The position numbers were made by a program, and so were the translations under genes. DNA of 64,000 nt from Breznakia pachnodae (GTDB taxonomy: Bacteria; Bacillota_I; Bacilli_A; Erysipelotrichales; Erysipelotrichaceae). Below are positions 1 to 8,274 of the stretch, piece after piece; position 1 is the stretch's first letter; every line of letters begins with the position of its first letter. The stretch spans positions 62,001-126,000 of the forward strand of contig NZ_JAUSUR010000002.1 in the NCBI RefSeq assembly GCF_030814225.1, in the 5' to 3' direction. Under the pieces are notes generated by a model. The model had not been told where the DNA came from. It searched no databases and saw nothing but the letters and a program-made list of their open reading frames with translations.

Positions 1-42
1 CATTTGCTGGCATTTACTTTAATAATAACACTTAATAGACGA

Positions 43-72
43 ATGACTTACTAAACCGGTTTATGTTATAAT
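43..72 (+). promoter_or_regulatory. Promoter and LacI operator of the FAH-family gene
   Basis: A consensus -10 TATAAT lies at 67-72. The perfect 12-bp palindrome TAAACCGGTTTA at 52-63 occupies the spacer between it and a weak -35 (ATGACT or TGACTT near 43-49). The palindrome matches the LacI-type sites at 2066-2084, 15266-15281 and 15401-15414. Repression by the nearby LacI protein is inferred from this shared sequence. Confidence 0.75.
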
Positions 73-97
73 ATTAATATATAAAATGAGGTAAAAT

Positions 98-991
98 ATG
101 AAATTTGGAAGTTATAAATATCAAAATAAAGACTATATAGGTGTTCTATCTAAAGATGAACAATCAATGATTGATGTAAGTAAAATTCTACATTGTGATT
201 ATGATGCAAATATGAATACTTTCATTCAACAAACAACTGATGCTGAATTACAAGTAATTAAAAATAAGATTGAAACTAGTAATATCGCTGGCCATCCAAT
301 TGATTCTATTTCTTTGTATTCACCAATCCGTAAACCAATTCATGATATTTTATGTGTAGGTGTAAACTATGAAGATCACAAAAAAGAAGCAGTGAGTTCA
401 CTCAATGATAATACACTTCAAAAACCTAAAAGACCGGTATTGTTTACAAAACGTGCAAATTCAATTATTGGACCAAATGCTTCTTTACATGCATGTTTTG
501 ATCTTGATAATGAAGTTGACTATGAGGCAGAACTTGCAATCATTCTTAGAAAAAATGGCAAAAATATTGATTCTAAAAATGCTATTGATTGTATCTTTGG
601 TTATTCAGTATTTAATGACTTCTCGTCTAGAACACTACAACGTGAACATACACAATGGTTAAAAGGAAAAAGTCTTGACGAGTACTCATCAATGGGGCCA
701 TTTATTGTTACTGTTGATGAGTTTAATATTAATAATAATTATAAAATTCAATCAACAGTAAATGACGAACTTCGGCAAAATTCTTCACTTGATTACATGA
801 TTTATAAAATACCTGAACTTATTTCTGTAATATCTGCAGGTATGACATTAGAAGCTGCAGATATTATTGCAACCGGTACACCAGCTGGAGTTGGTATGGG
901 ATTTCAACCTCCTCGATACCTAAAGGAAAATGATTTTGTATCTTGTACAATTGAAGGAATAGGTACATTAACTAATAAGATTGTAAAATAA
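98..991 (+). CDS. Fumarylacetoacetate hydrolase-family protein
   Basis: A protein of 297 aa with a divergent N-terminal third and a C-terminal FAH-fold catalytic domain. The family's metal-binding acidic motif is visible as DNEVDYEAELA (about residues 137-147), and the ATGTPAGVG signature lies near residue 260. Family members cleave or hydrate 2-keto acid substrates such as fumarylpyruvate, acylpyruvates or 2-keto-3-deoxy acids; the substrate here is unknown. The start has a GAGGTAAAAT ribosome site. It faces the LacI gene and shares a bidirectional terminator with it. The LacI-type operator in its promoter ties it to the uronate regulon, so a keto-deoxy-sugar acid substrate is plausible but not shown. 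Confidence 0.85.
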   Translation: MKFGSYKYQNKDYIGVLSKDEQSMIDVSKILHCDYDANMNTFIQQTTDAELQVIKNKIETSNIAGHPIDSISLYSPIRKPIHDILCVGVNYEDHKKEAVSSLNDNTLQKPKRPVLFTKRANSIIGPNASLHACFDLDNEVDYEAELAIILRKNGKNIDSKNAIDCIFGYSVFNDFSSRTLQREHTQWLKGKSLDEYSSMGPFIVTVDEFNINNNYKIQSTVNDELRQNSSLDYMIYKIPELISVISAGMTLEAADIIATGTPAGVGMGFQPPRYLKENDFVSCTIEGIGTLTNKIVK

Positions 992-1013
992 AACAACATT
1001 CGCATGTTGTTTT
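990..1013. terminator. Bidirectional terminator between convergent genes
   Basis: A 10-bp perfect stem (AAAACAACAT, loop TCGC, ATGTTGTTTT) flanked by A and T runs. It sits between the stop codons of the FAH-family and LacI genes and can serve both. Confidence 0.85.
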
Positions 1014-2022
1014 ATTTTGTTGATTCATTCCAATTTACATGACAATTTAATACTTGTTGATGTGGAACATCATTATTTTCTTCGATTTGGTCAATTAGAA
1101 TAGCTGCTGCTTGTTGACCTTCTTCATAAGCAGGTTGCACTATTGTAGATACCGTTGGTGAAGAAAAGTTTGTCCACTCTGTATTATCAAATCCAAGTAA
1201 TCCAATATTATCTAAAGAATCTGAATAGTTATTCTTTAGTACCATAAACACTTCTGGTAATGCCCAGCAATTTGGAACAAAAATTAAGTTTTTCTCATTA
1301 ATATTAATATGTTTTTTTATAAAATCATGAATAACTTTGTAATCTGTTTTATAATCATCAATAACAAGTTTATCCAGTTCTAAATCATGATCTGTTAATG
1401 CATCAATAAATCCTTTTGCACGTTCCATTCTTGTTGATAATAAACTTGTATCCGCAGTAATTAAAATATAGTTATCATAGCCTTTATTAATACATTCTTT
1501 TGTTGCATCATATGTTGCATCATAATTATTCGTTTTTACCCAACTTGTTTTCAAGTCATAAATTTCACTATCAAAGAAGACTAATGATTTCTTTGCATCC
1601 TTTAACTTATTGGTTTGTTTTCTAAATTGAGAAGTGGGCTGAACAATAAATCCATCTACTCCCATTGATAACATGCGATCTATATAAACTTCTTCACGAT
1701 TAAAATCATAATTACTATTACCCACAATTATTTGATAGCCTTTTTTACTGGCTACATCTTCAATCCCTTTAACAATCTGATTAGAGAAAGTATTAGTAAT
1801 ATCACCAATTACAACACCCAGTAACTTTGAGTTCTTTGAATTGAGACTTCTAGCAACAATACTTGGCTGGTATCCAGTTTCTTCAATTGCCTTTTCTATA
1901 CGGTCTTTTGTTTTCTTAGACATTTTACCGTTTTTGCCATTTAGATAAAAAGAAACTGTTGTTTTCGACGTACCTGCCATCTGAGCAATTTCTTTAATTG
2001 TAACTTTTGATTTATTCACCAT
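1012..2022 (-). CDS. LacI-family regulator of the GAG/uronate operon (RegR-like)
   Basis: A protein of 336 aa. The N-terminal LacI helix-turn-helix reads VTIKEIAQMAGTSKTTVSFYLN, followed by a hinge helix (YQPSIVARSL) and a periplasmic-binding-protein-like effector domain to the C terminus. Location at the promoter-distal end of the glycosaminoglycan operon, plus operators at four flanking positions, points to a repressor of this operon. Streptococcal hyaluronate clusters carry a comparable LacI-type RegR. The inducer is probably an unsaturated-uronate intermediate (inference). Its own promoter contains a 19-bp operator palindrome, so autorepression is expected. The ATG is preceded by AAAGGGAG. 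Confidence 0.9.
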   Translation of the reverse strand: MVNKSKVTIKEIAQMAGTSKTTVSFYLNGKNGKMSKKTKDRIEKAIEETGYQPSIVARSLNSKNSKLLGVVIGDITNTFSNQIVKGIEDVASKKGYQIIVGNSNYDFNREEVYIDRMLSMGVDGFIVQPTSQFRKQTNKLKDAKKSLVFFDSEIYDLKTSWVKTNNYDATYDATKECINKGYDNYILITADTSLLSTRMERAKGFIDALTDHDLELDKLVIDDYKTDYKVIHDFIKKHININEKNLIFVPNCWALPEVFMVLKNNYSDSLDNIGLLGFDNTEWTNFSSPTVSTIVQPAYEEGQQAAAILIDQIEENNDVPHQQVLNCHVNWNESTK

Positions 2023-2044
2023 ATCAGACTCCCTTTACCATTAA

Positions 2045-2084
2045 ATTATATAGAATAATTCTTAATTAGTAAACAGTTTACTAA
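2045..2084 (-). promoter_or_regulatory. lacI promoter with 19-bp operator palindrome
   Basis: On the minus strand a -35 TTTACT (2068-2073) and a -10 TATAAT (2045-2050) are 17 bp apart. The near-perfect palindrome TTAGTAAAC-A-GTTTACTAA spans 2066-2084 and covers the -35, the classic layout for autorepression. The core matches the other three LacI-type sites in the window. Confidence 0.8.
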
Positions 2085-2089
2085 TTTTT

Positions 2090-2866
2090 CTATCCCTTTC
2101 CCCAAACTTCTATCTGACTTAATGCTGGATACTGTGATTCATCATTTGATTTCACTAGATTTTCTAGTATTATCCATTCTATTTTCTTCTCTGAAAATTG
2201 AAACATTTGTGCTAATCCTGTTTTATGAAGAGACAACTCCATAGTATCGCCATTAGAGAACGTAAGTGAACACTGTTGCCAATAACTATCATGTGGAAAG
2301 TCTGCTCGTAGATATAATTTTATTTTATCGATTGTTACTATTCGTTTAAAATCAATTTTCAAATATGCATCATTTTGTTTATTGATTCCCCAAGAGCCAT
2401 GAGGCCAACTACCATGATTTACAGTACTAAATGTTCCATTGATTACATTGCATGCATAGAATTGAGGGTTATCAGTTTCTACATTACTACTCGCATGTGG
2501 AAATATCGCATCATTATCTATAAAATCATGAGTATTAAGAGCAAGATTACGATAATTCTTCAATTCCTTAAAATTGCAAATTCTAGCACTTCCTAAATGA
2601 CGGACCCCTTTAAATGACTGTTCTTGATATCTTTTTCTCTCTAGATTTTCGGGAATACAAAACTTTACTTCCTTAGTTAACCACACTATGCATGGATGCA
2701 GACAAGAATCTAGACATATCTCAACTAGTTGTGGATAAATACTACTCATTAAGGATATTTGATCTTCTGAACAGTATTCTCCTCGATAGGCTATCTTCAC
2801 CTCATCTTCTCCACTAGCTTCTTTTTTAACTTTACCTTCCTTATTAATTATTTTCATCACTAACAT
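2090..2866 (-). CDS. Discoidin-like (F5/8 type C-like) protein of the GAG operon
   Basis: A protein of 258 aa with no signal peptide or membrane segment. The C-terminal half (about 120-258) resembles a galactose-binding beta-sandwich: asparagine-containing N-terminal loop (YACNVINGTF), an Trp-rich stretch (HGSWPHGSWGIN), then LKIDF, IDKIKLYLRAD and a closing QIEVWGKG, the order seen in discoidin domains. The N-terminal half is unfamiliar. It begins 18 bp after the GH88 gene, so it is co-transcribed with it. A cytoplasmic sugar-binding domain protein is unusual; it may be an uncharacterised enzyme or an accessory to GH88. Function not known. Confidence 0.6.
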   Translation of the reverse strand: MLVMKIINKEGKVKKEASGEDEVKIAYRGEYCSEDQISLMSSIYPQLVEICLDSCLHPCIVWLTKEVKFCIPENLERKRYQEQSFKGVRHLGSARICNFKELKNYRNLALNTHDFIDNDAIFPHASSNVETDNPQFYACNVINGTFSTVNHGSWPHGSWGINKQNDAYLKIDFKRIVTIDKIKLYLRADFPHDSYWQQCSLTFSNGDTMELSLHKTGLAQMFQFSEKKIEWIILENLVKSNDESQYPALSQIEVWGKG

Positions 2867-2884
2867 AGAAATCTAAACCTTTGC

Positions 2885-4027
2885 TTACCATAATAAAATA
2901 TCTTTGTCCATAAGCCTAAGTATCGCTTCTATAAAGAAGTAATCTCCATAGATAATTGGCACATGGCGATCATCCTCAGTAAAGTAAGATCCACTTCCCA
3001 TCTGTACAATAGAATCAAATGTCGGATCCCAATTACAGAATTTTTCATCTATGGCCTTTAATATTTTTAGTGCTAAATCTATATAAAATTTTCTTTCGTC
3101 TGCTTCAACATGATTTGATATTTCTAAAAATCCACAGGCAGCACATACACCTGCAGTTGAGTCCCAATATTGTGGACTTTTTGGAGATCGGAAATCAATT
3201 ACAGTAAGGTAATCATATTGCTCAATTTCTGACAAAAAATAATTCGCTATTTTCTTTGATGTTTCTAAATATTCCATTTTCCCTGTATATTTATAACTTA
3301 AAGCAAACCCATAGATTGCCCATGCTTGTCCTCTTGACCAAGATGAACCTGATGCATATCCCTGACCAGCTGGTGTATCTAATAAGTTTCCATTAGTAGG
3401 GTCTAATGCAATGATATGATTACATGATCCATCTTTTCTTACGGTTTTATTCATTACCGTATCTGCATGATCCATTGCAATATATTCAAAACGTGGGTCA
3501 CCAATTTCATCTCTTGCCCAATATAACAATGGAAGGTTCATCATACTATCAACAATCACCCATCCAGCTCGATCGCGGTTCCAAGAACGAATAAATTTTC
3601 CTCTTGGATTATATCTGCCTGCCAACAAATGAGCGGCATGTAAGGCACGTGCTTTTGAACGTTCATTTTTTGTCATTCGATAATTTGCTACTGAAGTGTG
3701 TAGCCACATAAAACCAACATCATGATGTAATCCAGTATATACCTCTAACGCTCGATCCAATTTATCCTCGATTTCTTCTGCTGTAGTTTTATAGAATTCA
3801 TTTTTTGTAGCATGATACATTTGCCACAAAATTCCTGGCCAGAATCCATTTGTCCACCAAACAATATCCTGATCACTATCACTCATATCTTTTTTATATT
3901 TGCCATTTTCTGCAATATATGGAATATGATTTTTAATTCGATGACACTCGGCTTCTATTTTAGTTTCTATTTTTTTATAAGTATCACTTAACCAAATACT
4001 GTCATTCTTACTCAATTTATATTTCAT
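2885..4027 (-). CDS. ugl: GH88 unsaturated glucuronyl hydrolase
   Basis: A protein of 380 aa with the (alpha/alpha)6 toroid motifs of unsaturated glucuronyl hydrolases. It removes the 4,5-unsaturated uronate from the non-reducing end of lyase-generated GAG disaccharides by hydrating the double bond. The two aspartates that match the family's catalytic pair are in HDVGFMW (D103) and IVDSMMNLP (D160); the WSRGQAWAIYG motif is also present. There is no signal peptide, so it acts on imported disaccharides. The start at 4027 is set by AGGAG seven bases upstream; a longer GTG start lies inside that ribosome site. It is separated from dhuD by a hairpin at 4071-4096. Confidence 0.93.
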   Translation of the reverse strand: MKYKLSKNDSIWLSDTYKKIETKIEAECHRIKNHIPYIAENGKYKKDMSDSDQDIVWWTNGFWPGILWQMYHATKNEFYKTTAEEIEDKLDRALEVYTGLHHDVGFMWLHTSVANYRMTKNERSKARALHAAHLLAGRYNPRGKFIRSWNRDRAGWVIVDSMMNLPLLYWARDEIGDPRFEYIAMDHADTVMNKTVRKDGSCNHIIALDPTNGNLLDTPAGQGYASGSSWSRGQAWAIYGFALSYKYTGKMEYLETSKKIANYFLSEIEQYDYLTVIDFRSPKSPQYWDSTAGVCAACGFLEISNHVEADERKFYIDLALKILKAIDEKFCNWDPTFDSIVQMGSGSYFTEDDRHVPIIYGDYFFIEAILRLMDKDILLW

Positions 4028-4070
4028 ATTAATCTCCTGCACTTTTCAATTTATATTTCCAAAATAAGCG

Positions 4071-4096
4071 AAAAAGCATCATATTAAAGATGCTTT
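4071..4096 (-). terminator. Intercistronic hairpin between dhuD and GH88 genes
   Basis: On the minus strand the stem AAAGCATC/GATGCTTT closes an 8-nt loop and is followed by U5. It looks like a weak intrinsic terminator or attenuator inside the operon, separating GH88 and the discoidin-like gene from upstream genes. No strong promoter was seen between it and GH88, so partial read-through is likely. Confidence 0.6.
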
Positions 4097-4101
4097 ATTT
4101 G

Positions 4102-4908
4102 CTAAGGTTGTTTTCCAATATATGCTAAAATACCACCATCTACATAAAGAATATGTCCATTTACAAAATTACTTGCATCACTTGCCAAAAAGACTGCTGG
4201 TCCCATTAGATCTTCTGGTACCCCCCATCTTGCTGCAGGTGTCTTAGAGATAATGAATTGATCAAATGGATGTCTTGTTCCATCCTCTTGTTTCTCTCTT
4301 AATGGTGCAGTTTGTGGTGTTGCTATATATCCTGGACCTATTCCATTACACTGAATATTTGCTTCTCCATACTCACTACAAATATTTTTAGTAAGCATCT
4401 TTAATCCACCTTTTGCAGCTGCATAAGCACTAACTGTTTCGCGTCCAAGTTCAGACATCATAGAACAAATATTAATTATTTTTCCACTCCCCTTTTTTAT
4501 CATAGACGGTAGTACAGCCTTTGATACGATAAAGGGTGCATTCAAATCAACATCAACTACTTGACGGAAATCTTCAACACTCATCTCAAGCATTGGAATC
4601 CGTTTGATAATCCCTGCATTGTTCACTAGAATATCAATCGCTCCAATTTCTTTTTCTACTTTTTCAATGAGTTCATTAACAGAATTTTCATCAGTCACAT
4701 CGCACACATATCCATGTGCAGGAATTTCTTCCTTGTGATAGTTTTCTTTTCCTTGTTGAAGTGTTTCTTCGCTTAGTGTATTATAAACAATCGTACATCC
4801 TGCCTCATGAAATGCTTTTGCAATAGCAAAACCAATACCATGAGTCGCACCTGTTATCAAAGCAATTTTTCCATCTAAGCGAAAGCTACTCATACTAAAT
4901 TCATTCAT
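4102..4908 (-). CDS. kduD: DhuD/KduD-type SDR dehydrogenase
   Basis: A short-chain dehydrogenase of 268 aa. The Rossmann glycine motif GATHGIG lies near residue 20, NNAG near 98, and the Y-x-x-x-K catalytic pair in YAAAKGG near 163. In the uronate pathway it reduces 3-deoxy-D-glycero-2,5-hexodiulosonate to 2-keto-3-deoxygluconate (KDG). Streptococci use an SDR called DhuD next to an RpiB-like isomerase DhuI in the same order as here. It follows the isomerase gene by 12 bp and has a GGAGG-type ribosome site. Position between the isomerase and GH88 genes makes the assignment strong; direct substrate evidence is absent. Confidence 0.9.
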   Translation of the reverse strand: MNEFSMSSFRLDGKIALITGATHGIGFAIAKAFHEAGCTIVYNTLSEETLQQGKENYHKEEIPAHGYVCDVTDENSVNELIEKVEKEIGAIDILVNNAGIIKRIPMLEMSVEDFRQVVDVDLNAPFIVSKAVLPSMIKKGSGKIINICSMMSELGRETVSAYAAAKGGLKMLTKNICSEYGEANIQCNGIGPGYIATPQTAPLREKQEDGTRHPFDQFIISKTPAARWGVPEDLMGPAVFLASDASNFVNGHILYVDGGILAYIGKQP

Positions 4909-4920
4909 TTGATTTCCTCC

Positions 4921-5562
4921 TTAACCTTCTATTACTTCACTTAAATATTCTGATATTTCGTTATCCTTACTATTTTTAAAGAAAAGTTCCTTAAACTCTG
5001 GATAATCAATTGTTTCTTTTAAAAACGTCTGATCCATTTCCTTTAATATTTCTAAAAGTGGTTTATAAGTTACTTTTTTTATTTCATCCAATATTTTTTT
5101 ATTTCTTTGTTCAGGAACAACTCTATCTTTTGGATATCCACCACCAAATTTTTCTGAAAATAGTTTTTCAAAAGTATATCTTAAGTTAATTTCTGCTCCC
5201 CATCCAAAGTTTTGAGCAAATGGCATTGCAATGGCATTTCCATCATTTACTTGACCAAATATATATGCATCTACCGCATCCGTCACATGACCACATAAAA
5301 CATTAGGAAATGAATTACACGCCAACATAGCACCTTGCCCAGTACCACAACCTGTAATTACAAAATCAACTGCCTTAGTAGTTAATAATATCGATGCTAA
5401 TAGACCACATTTAACATAAGTTAACTGATGTTCTTGTGATGCACAATACATACCATAATTATCTACTGTATGTCCTACCTTTTTCGCTTCACTTTCTAAC
5501 TCATTAAAAATAAGTTTATTTTTATCTGCTTGTGAATTTTCATTAATTAATGCAATTTTCAT
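4921..5562 (-). CDS. RpiB/LacAB-family isomerase, DhuI-like
   Basis: A protein of 213 aa of the RpiB/LacA/LacB sugar isomerase family, with the characteristic phosphate/anion-loop motif GCGTGQGAMLACN near residues 71-83. In streptococcal GAG clusters the RpiB-family enzyme DhuI replaces KduI and isomerises 4-deoxy-L-threo-5-hexosulose uronate, the open form of the unsaturated uronate. No KduI homologue is present in this window, and this gene sits directly before the SDR dehydrogenase, so it is the best candidate for that step. It is longer than ribose-phosphate isomerase B (about 150 aa) because of a C-terminal helical extension. Confidence 0.85.
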   Translation of the reverse strand: MKIALINENSQADKNKLIFNELESEAKKVGHTVDNYGMYCASQEHQLTYVKCGLLASILLTTKAVDFVITGCGTGQGAMLACNSFPNVLCGHVTDAVDAYIFGQVNDGNAIAMPFAQNFGWGAEINLRYTFEKLFSEKFGGGYPKDRVVPEQRNKKILDEIKKVTYKPLLEILKEMDQTFLKETIDYPEFKELFFKNSKDNEISEYLSEVIEG

Positions 5563-5632
5563 AATATTTACCTAGCATATTCTTTATGACTACTTTTGTC
5601 CTCAATATGCATTTCCTCTCTTTTAATATAAA

Positions 5633-6652
5633 TTAACGTTGTACCCTTCCTGAACCATCACCTTTTACTAATTGTGATATCTCTTCTATACTTACATGAT
5701 TAAAGTCTCCCTCAATGGAGTGCTTTAATGCACTTGCTGCTACTGCATACTCAATTGTTTCTTGTGCATCAAATTTATTTAATAATGCATAAATAAGTCC
5801 AGCACCAAAGCTATCACCACCACCTACACGATCAACAATTCTAAGTTTATATTGCTTCGAATGATATGCTTTTCTACCATCAAACAAAATTGCGGACCAA
5901 TTATTATCAGAAGCGCTAATACTTTCACGCAAAGTGATCGCAACCCCACTAAATGAAAATTGATTATGTAGTTGTTTTGCTACATCGATATAACTTTCAT
6001 GATGAATTTCTCCACTTGTAACATTTGTATAATCTGCGTGAATACCAAATACATCTGCAGCATCCTCTTCATTAGCGATACATACATCTACATATTGGCA
6101 TAACTTAGACATAGTTTTATTCGCTTCTTCCTTACTCCATAATTTTTTTCGGTAATTAAGATCGCATGAAATCTTAATTCCTTTCTCTTTTGCCTTCTTA
6201 CAAGCAATTTCACAGATATCTGCTAGTTCACAGCTAAGTGCGGGTGTAATTCCTGTAAAGTGAAACCAATCAACTTCATTAAATATAGAATCCCAATCAA
6301 AGTCAGAAATGGTTGCTTCAGCTATAGCTGAATGGGCTCTGTCATAAATAACTTTGCTAGCTCTTTGTGATGCACCTTTTTCTAAATAATAGATTCCAAT
6401 TCTTTCTCCACCACGAACAATATTACTTGTATCTACTCCATATCTTCTTAGGTTATTTAACGCACATTGTCCAAGTTCATGTTTTGGTAATTTAGAAACA
6501 AAAACTGACTCGATTCCATAATTTGCTAAAGATACTGCAACATTTGCTTCACCTCCACCAAAGGTTGCTTCATAATGATCTGCTTGCAGGAATTTTAAAT
6601 AACCTTCTGGAGCTAGACGCAACATGATTTCTCCAAATGATACTACTTTCAT
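5633..6652 (-). CDS. kdgK: 2-keto-3-deoxygluconate kinase (PfkB family)
   Basis: A PfkB-family sugar kinase of 339 aa. It starts VVSFGEIMLRLAPEG, has the N-terminal ATFGGGEANVAVSLA substrate-binding motif, and ends with the ATP-site motif DRVGGGDSFGAG, whose aspartate is the catalytic base. The expected reaction is phosphorylation of KDG to KDPG. The start is preceded by AAAGGAATTAGT and lies 1 bp after the aldolase stop codon, so the two are translationally coupled. Neighbouring aldolase, dehydrogenase and isomerase genes complete the pathway. Confidence 0.93.
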   Translation of the reverse strand: MKVVSFGEIMLRLAPEGYLKFLQADHYEATFGGGEANVAVSLANYGIESVFVSKLPKHELGQCALNNLRRYGVDTSNIVRGGERIGIYYLEKGASQRASKVIYDRAHSAIAEATISDFDWDSIFNEVDWFHFTGITPALSCELADICEIACKKAKEKGIKISCDLNYRKKLWSKEEANKTMSKLCQYVDVCIANEEDAADVFGIHADYTNVTSGEIHHESYIDVAKQLHNQFSFSGVAITLRESISASDNNWSAILFDGRKAYHSKQYKLRIVDRVGGGDSFGAGLIYALLNKFDAQETIEYAVAASALKHSIEGDFNHVSIEEISQLVKGDGSGRVQR

Positions 6653-6653
6653 A

Positions 6654-7304
6654 CTAATTCCTTTCTTGGTCTACTGACACTTTTTTTAATGCAGAAACAA
6701 CAAGTTCTGTAATTTTTTCATACTCTTCAGCATCTACTAATGCTTCTTTCACCATCCAACTACCACCACATGCAATTACTTTCCTATTCTTTAAATACAT
6801 ATTGATGTTGTTTTCATTTATTCCTCCAGTAGGAATAAACTTTAAATTTGGAAATGGTGCTGAAATTGCTTGGATTGCTTCTATGCCTCCACTTGTCTTT
6901 GCAGGAAAGAATTTAACTATATCAATGCCTAATGATACTGCTAGCTGTGCTTCTGAAGCAGTCGATATTCCTGGAATAATTACATACTTCTTTTTTTCAC
7001 AGTAACGTATTAATTCTTCTGAAATACCAGGTGATATCAAGAAGTCTGCTCCTGCCTGTATTGCTTCATCTGCTTGTTTTGTATTAATGATGGTTCCGGC
7101 AGCAACCACCATTTCTGGATAAGCCTGCTTTATTTTATATATAGCTGAAGCAGCATACTCACTTCGAAATGTAATTTCTGCTACCTCTAGATTTCCAGCA
7201 ATTAAGGCATTTGCTAGTGAAACCGCTTTGTTATCATCGTTAATTTTTATTACTGGAAGTATTTTTATATCTTCCAATTTTTTTATCACATCATTAAGAT
7301 TCAT
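6654..7304 (-). CDS. kdgA: KDPG aldolase (bifunctional KHG/KDPG type)
   Basis: A class I aldolase of 216 aa with the Eda-type TIM barrel. Visible motifs are EITFRSEYA with the catalytic Glu, AGTIIN, and VKFFPAKTSGG, whose lysine forms the Schiff base. It splits 2-keto-3-deoxy-6-phosphogluconate to pyruvate and glyceraldehyde-3-phosphate. The upstream in-frame start codons (7328, 7307) fall in or too near the ribosome site AAGGAGG, so the ATG at 7304 is preferred. It is followed almost immediately by kdgK. Confidence 0.93.
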   Translation of the reverse strand: MNLNDVIKKLEDIKILPVIKINDDNKAVSLANALIAGNLEVAEITFRSEYAASAIYKIKQAYPEMVVAAGTIINTKQADEAIQAGADFLISPGISEELIRYCEKKKYVIIPGISTASEAQLAVSLGIDIVKFFPAKTSGGIEAIQAISAPFPNLKFIPTGGINENNINMYLKNRKVIACGGSWMVKEALVDAEEYEKITELVVSALKKVSVDQERN

Positions 7305-7359
7305 CATATCCTCCTTCTTTATACTCAACTATCTATCTAATAGATAAGCTAATTGTCTG

Positions 7360-8274
7360 TTATGTATAGTATTTAAATAACTCACTATATTGATTAAAAA
7401 ATTCATCATCTAAGTCATCTTTTTTCTTTATTTTTTTATATGTATCTATATTTATTTCAATTTCATTTATATTATTATCAAAAAATATCCCATGGAAAAA
7501 TATAGCTATCTGTCTAGCAACATTCATCATTGATAAATCTCCATTAATCATAAAGTGGTCAGCATCTTTTACTTTTAGAAAAATCGATTTTGGTATTGCA
7601 TCATGTAATCGTTGAGAATGCTTAATTGGTACAAACAAATCATCCTCACCATGAACAATCATTGTTGGAGGCATAGATGATGTAACATAGTGTAATGGAT
7701 TGGCTAAATCTACCAAGTCCTTTATCTCATCTATTGTCTCAATTTCTTTTCCAAATAGTCTTGCTGCTGCACCATCACCATCTTTAATTGCTTCATATAA
7801 ATCAATCGCACCTGCAACAGATGCACAAGCCTGGACAATGCTTGAAGTTTCATTCTCCCATTTTGAATGATTACCACTTAACGCTGCTAACATTGCTAAA
7901 TGAGCACCTGAACTATGACCCCAAATCGCTATCTTATCCCCATCTATTCCATATTGTTTTCCATTTGTTCGTAAAAATCGAATAGCTTCTTTTATATCGA
8001 TAATTTGTTGAGGAAAAATTGCTTCTCTTTTTAATGTATAGTTAATACTTACTGCAACCATGCCTAAATCCGCCATAGCCAGATTCCAAACATGACCACC
8101 ATAGTTGTCTTTACTACCATTCCCCCATCCTCCACCATGAAGATAGATTACAGCGGGACGTAGTTCATTACAGTCTACTGATGAAATAATATCCATCAGT
8201 AATGGTTTAACAGACCTTGAGTATTCTACATTCATATAAGAAATATAGTTCTCTTTTATTATTTTCTCGTTCAT
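7360..8274 (-). CDS. Alpha/beta-hydrolase, carbohydrate-esterase-like
   Basis: A cytoplasmic hydrolase of 304 aa. The oxyanion motif YLHGGGWGNGS is near residue 45, the nucleophile elbow GHSSGAH near 119, an acid in VHGEDDLFVP near 207, and the catalytic histidine in DADHFMI near 236. The layout is that of the hormone-sensitive-lipase/acetyl-esterase group. Its ATG overlaps the stop codon of the preceding HAD gene (ATGA) with an ideal GGAGG site, so it is part of the GAG operon. Removal of an acyl group from imported sugars is a reasonable guess. A C-terminal charged tail of about 50 aa is unusual. Confidence 0.8.
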   Translation of the reverse strand: MNEKIIKENYISYMNVEYSRSVKPLLMDIISSVDCNELRPAVIYLHGGGWGNGSKDNYGGHVWNLAMADLGMVAVSINYTLKREAIFPQQIIDIKEAIRFLRTNGKQYGIDGDKIAIWGHSSGAHLAMLAALSGNHSKWENETSSIVQACASVAGAIDLYEAIKDGDGAAARLFGKEIETIDEIKDLVDLANPLHYVTSSMPPTMIVHGEDDLFVPIKHSQRLHDAIPKSIFLKVKDADHFMINGDLSMMNVARQIAIFFHGIFFDNNINEIEINIDTYKKIKKKDDLDDEFFNQYSELFKYYT

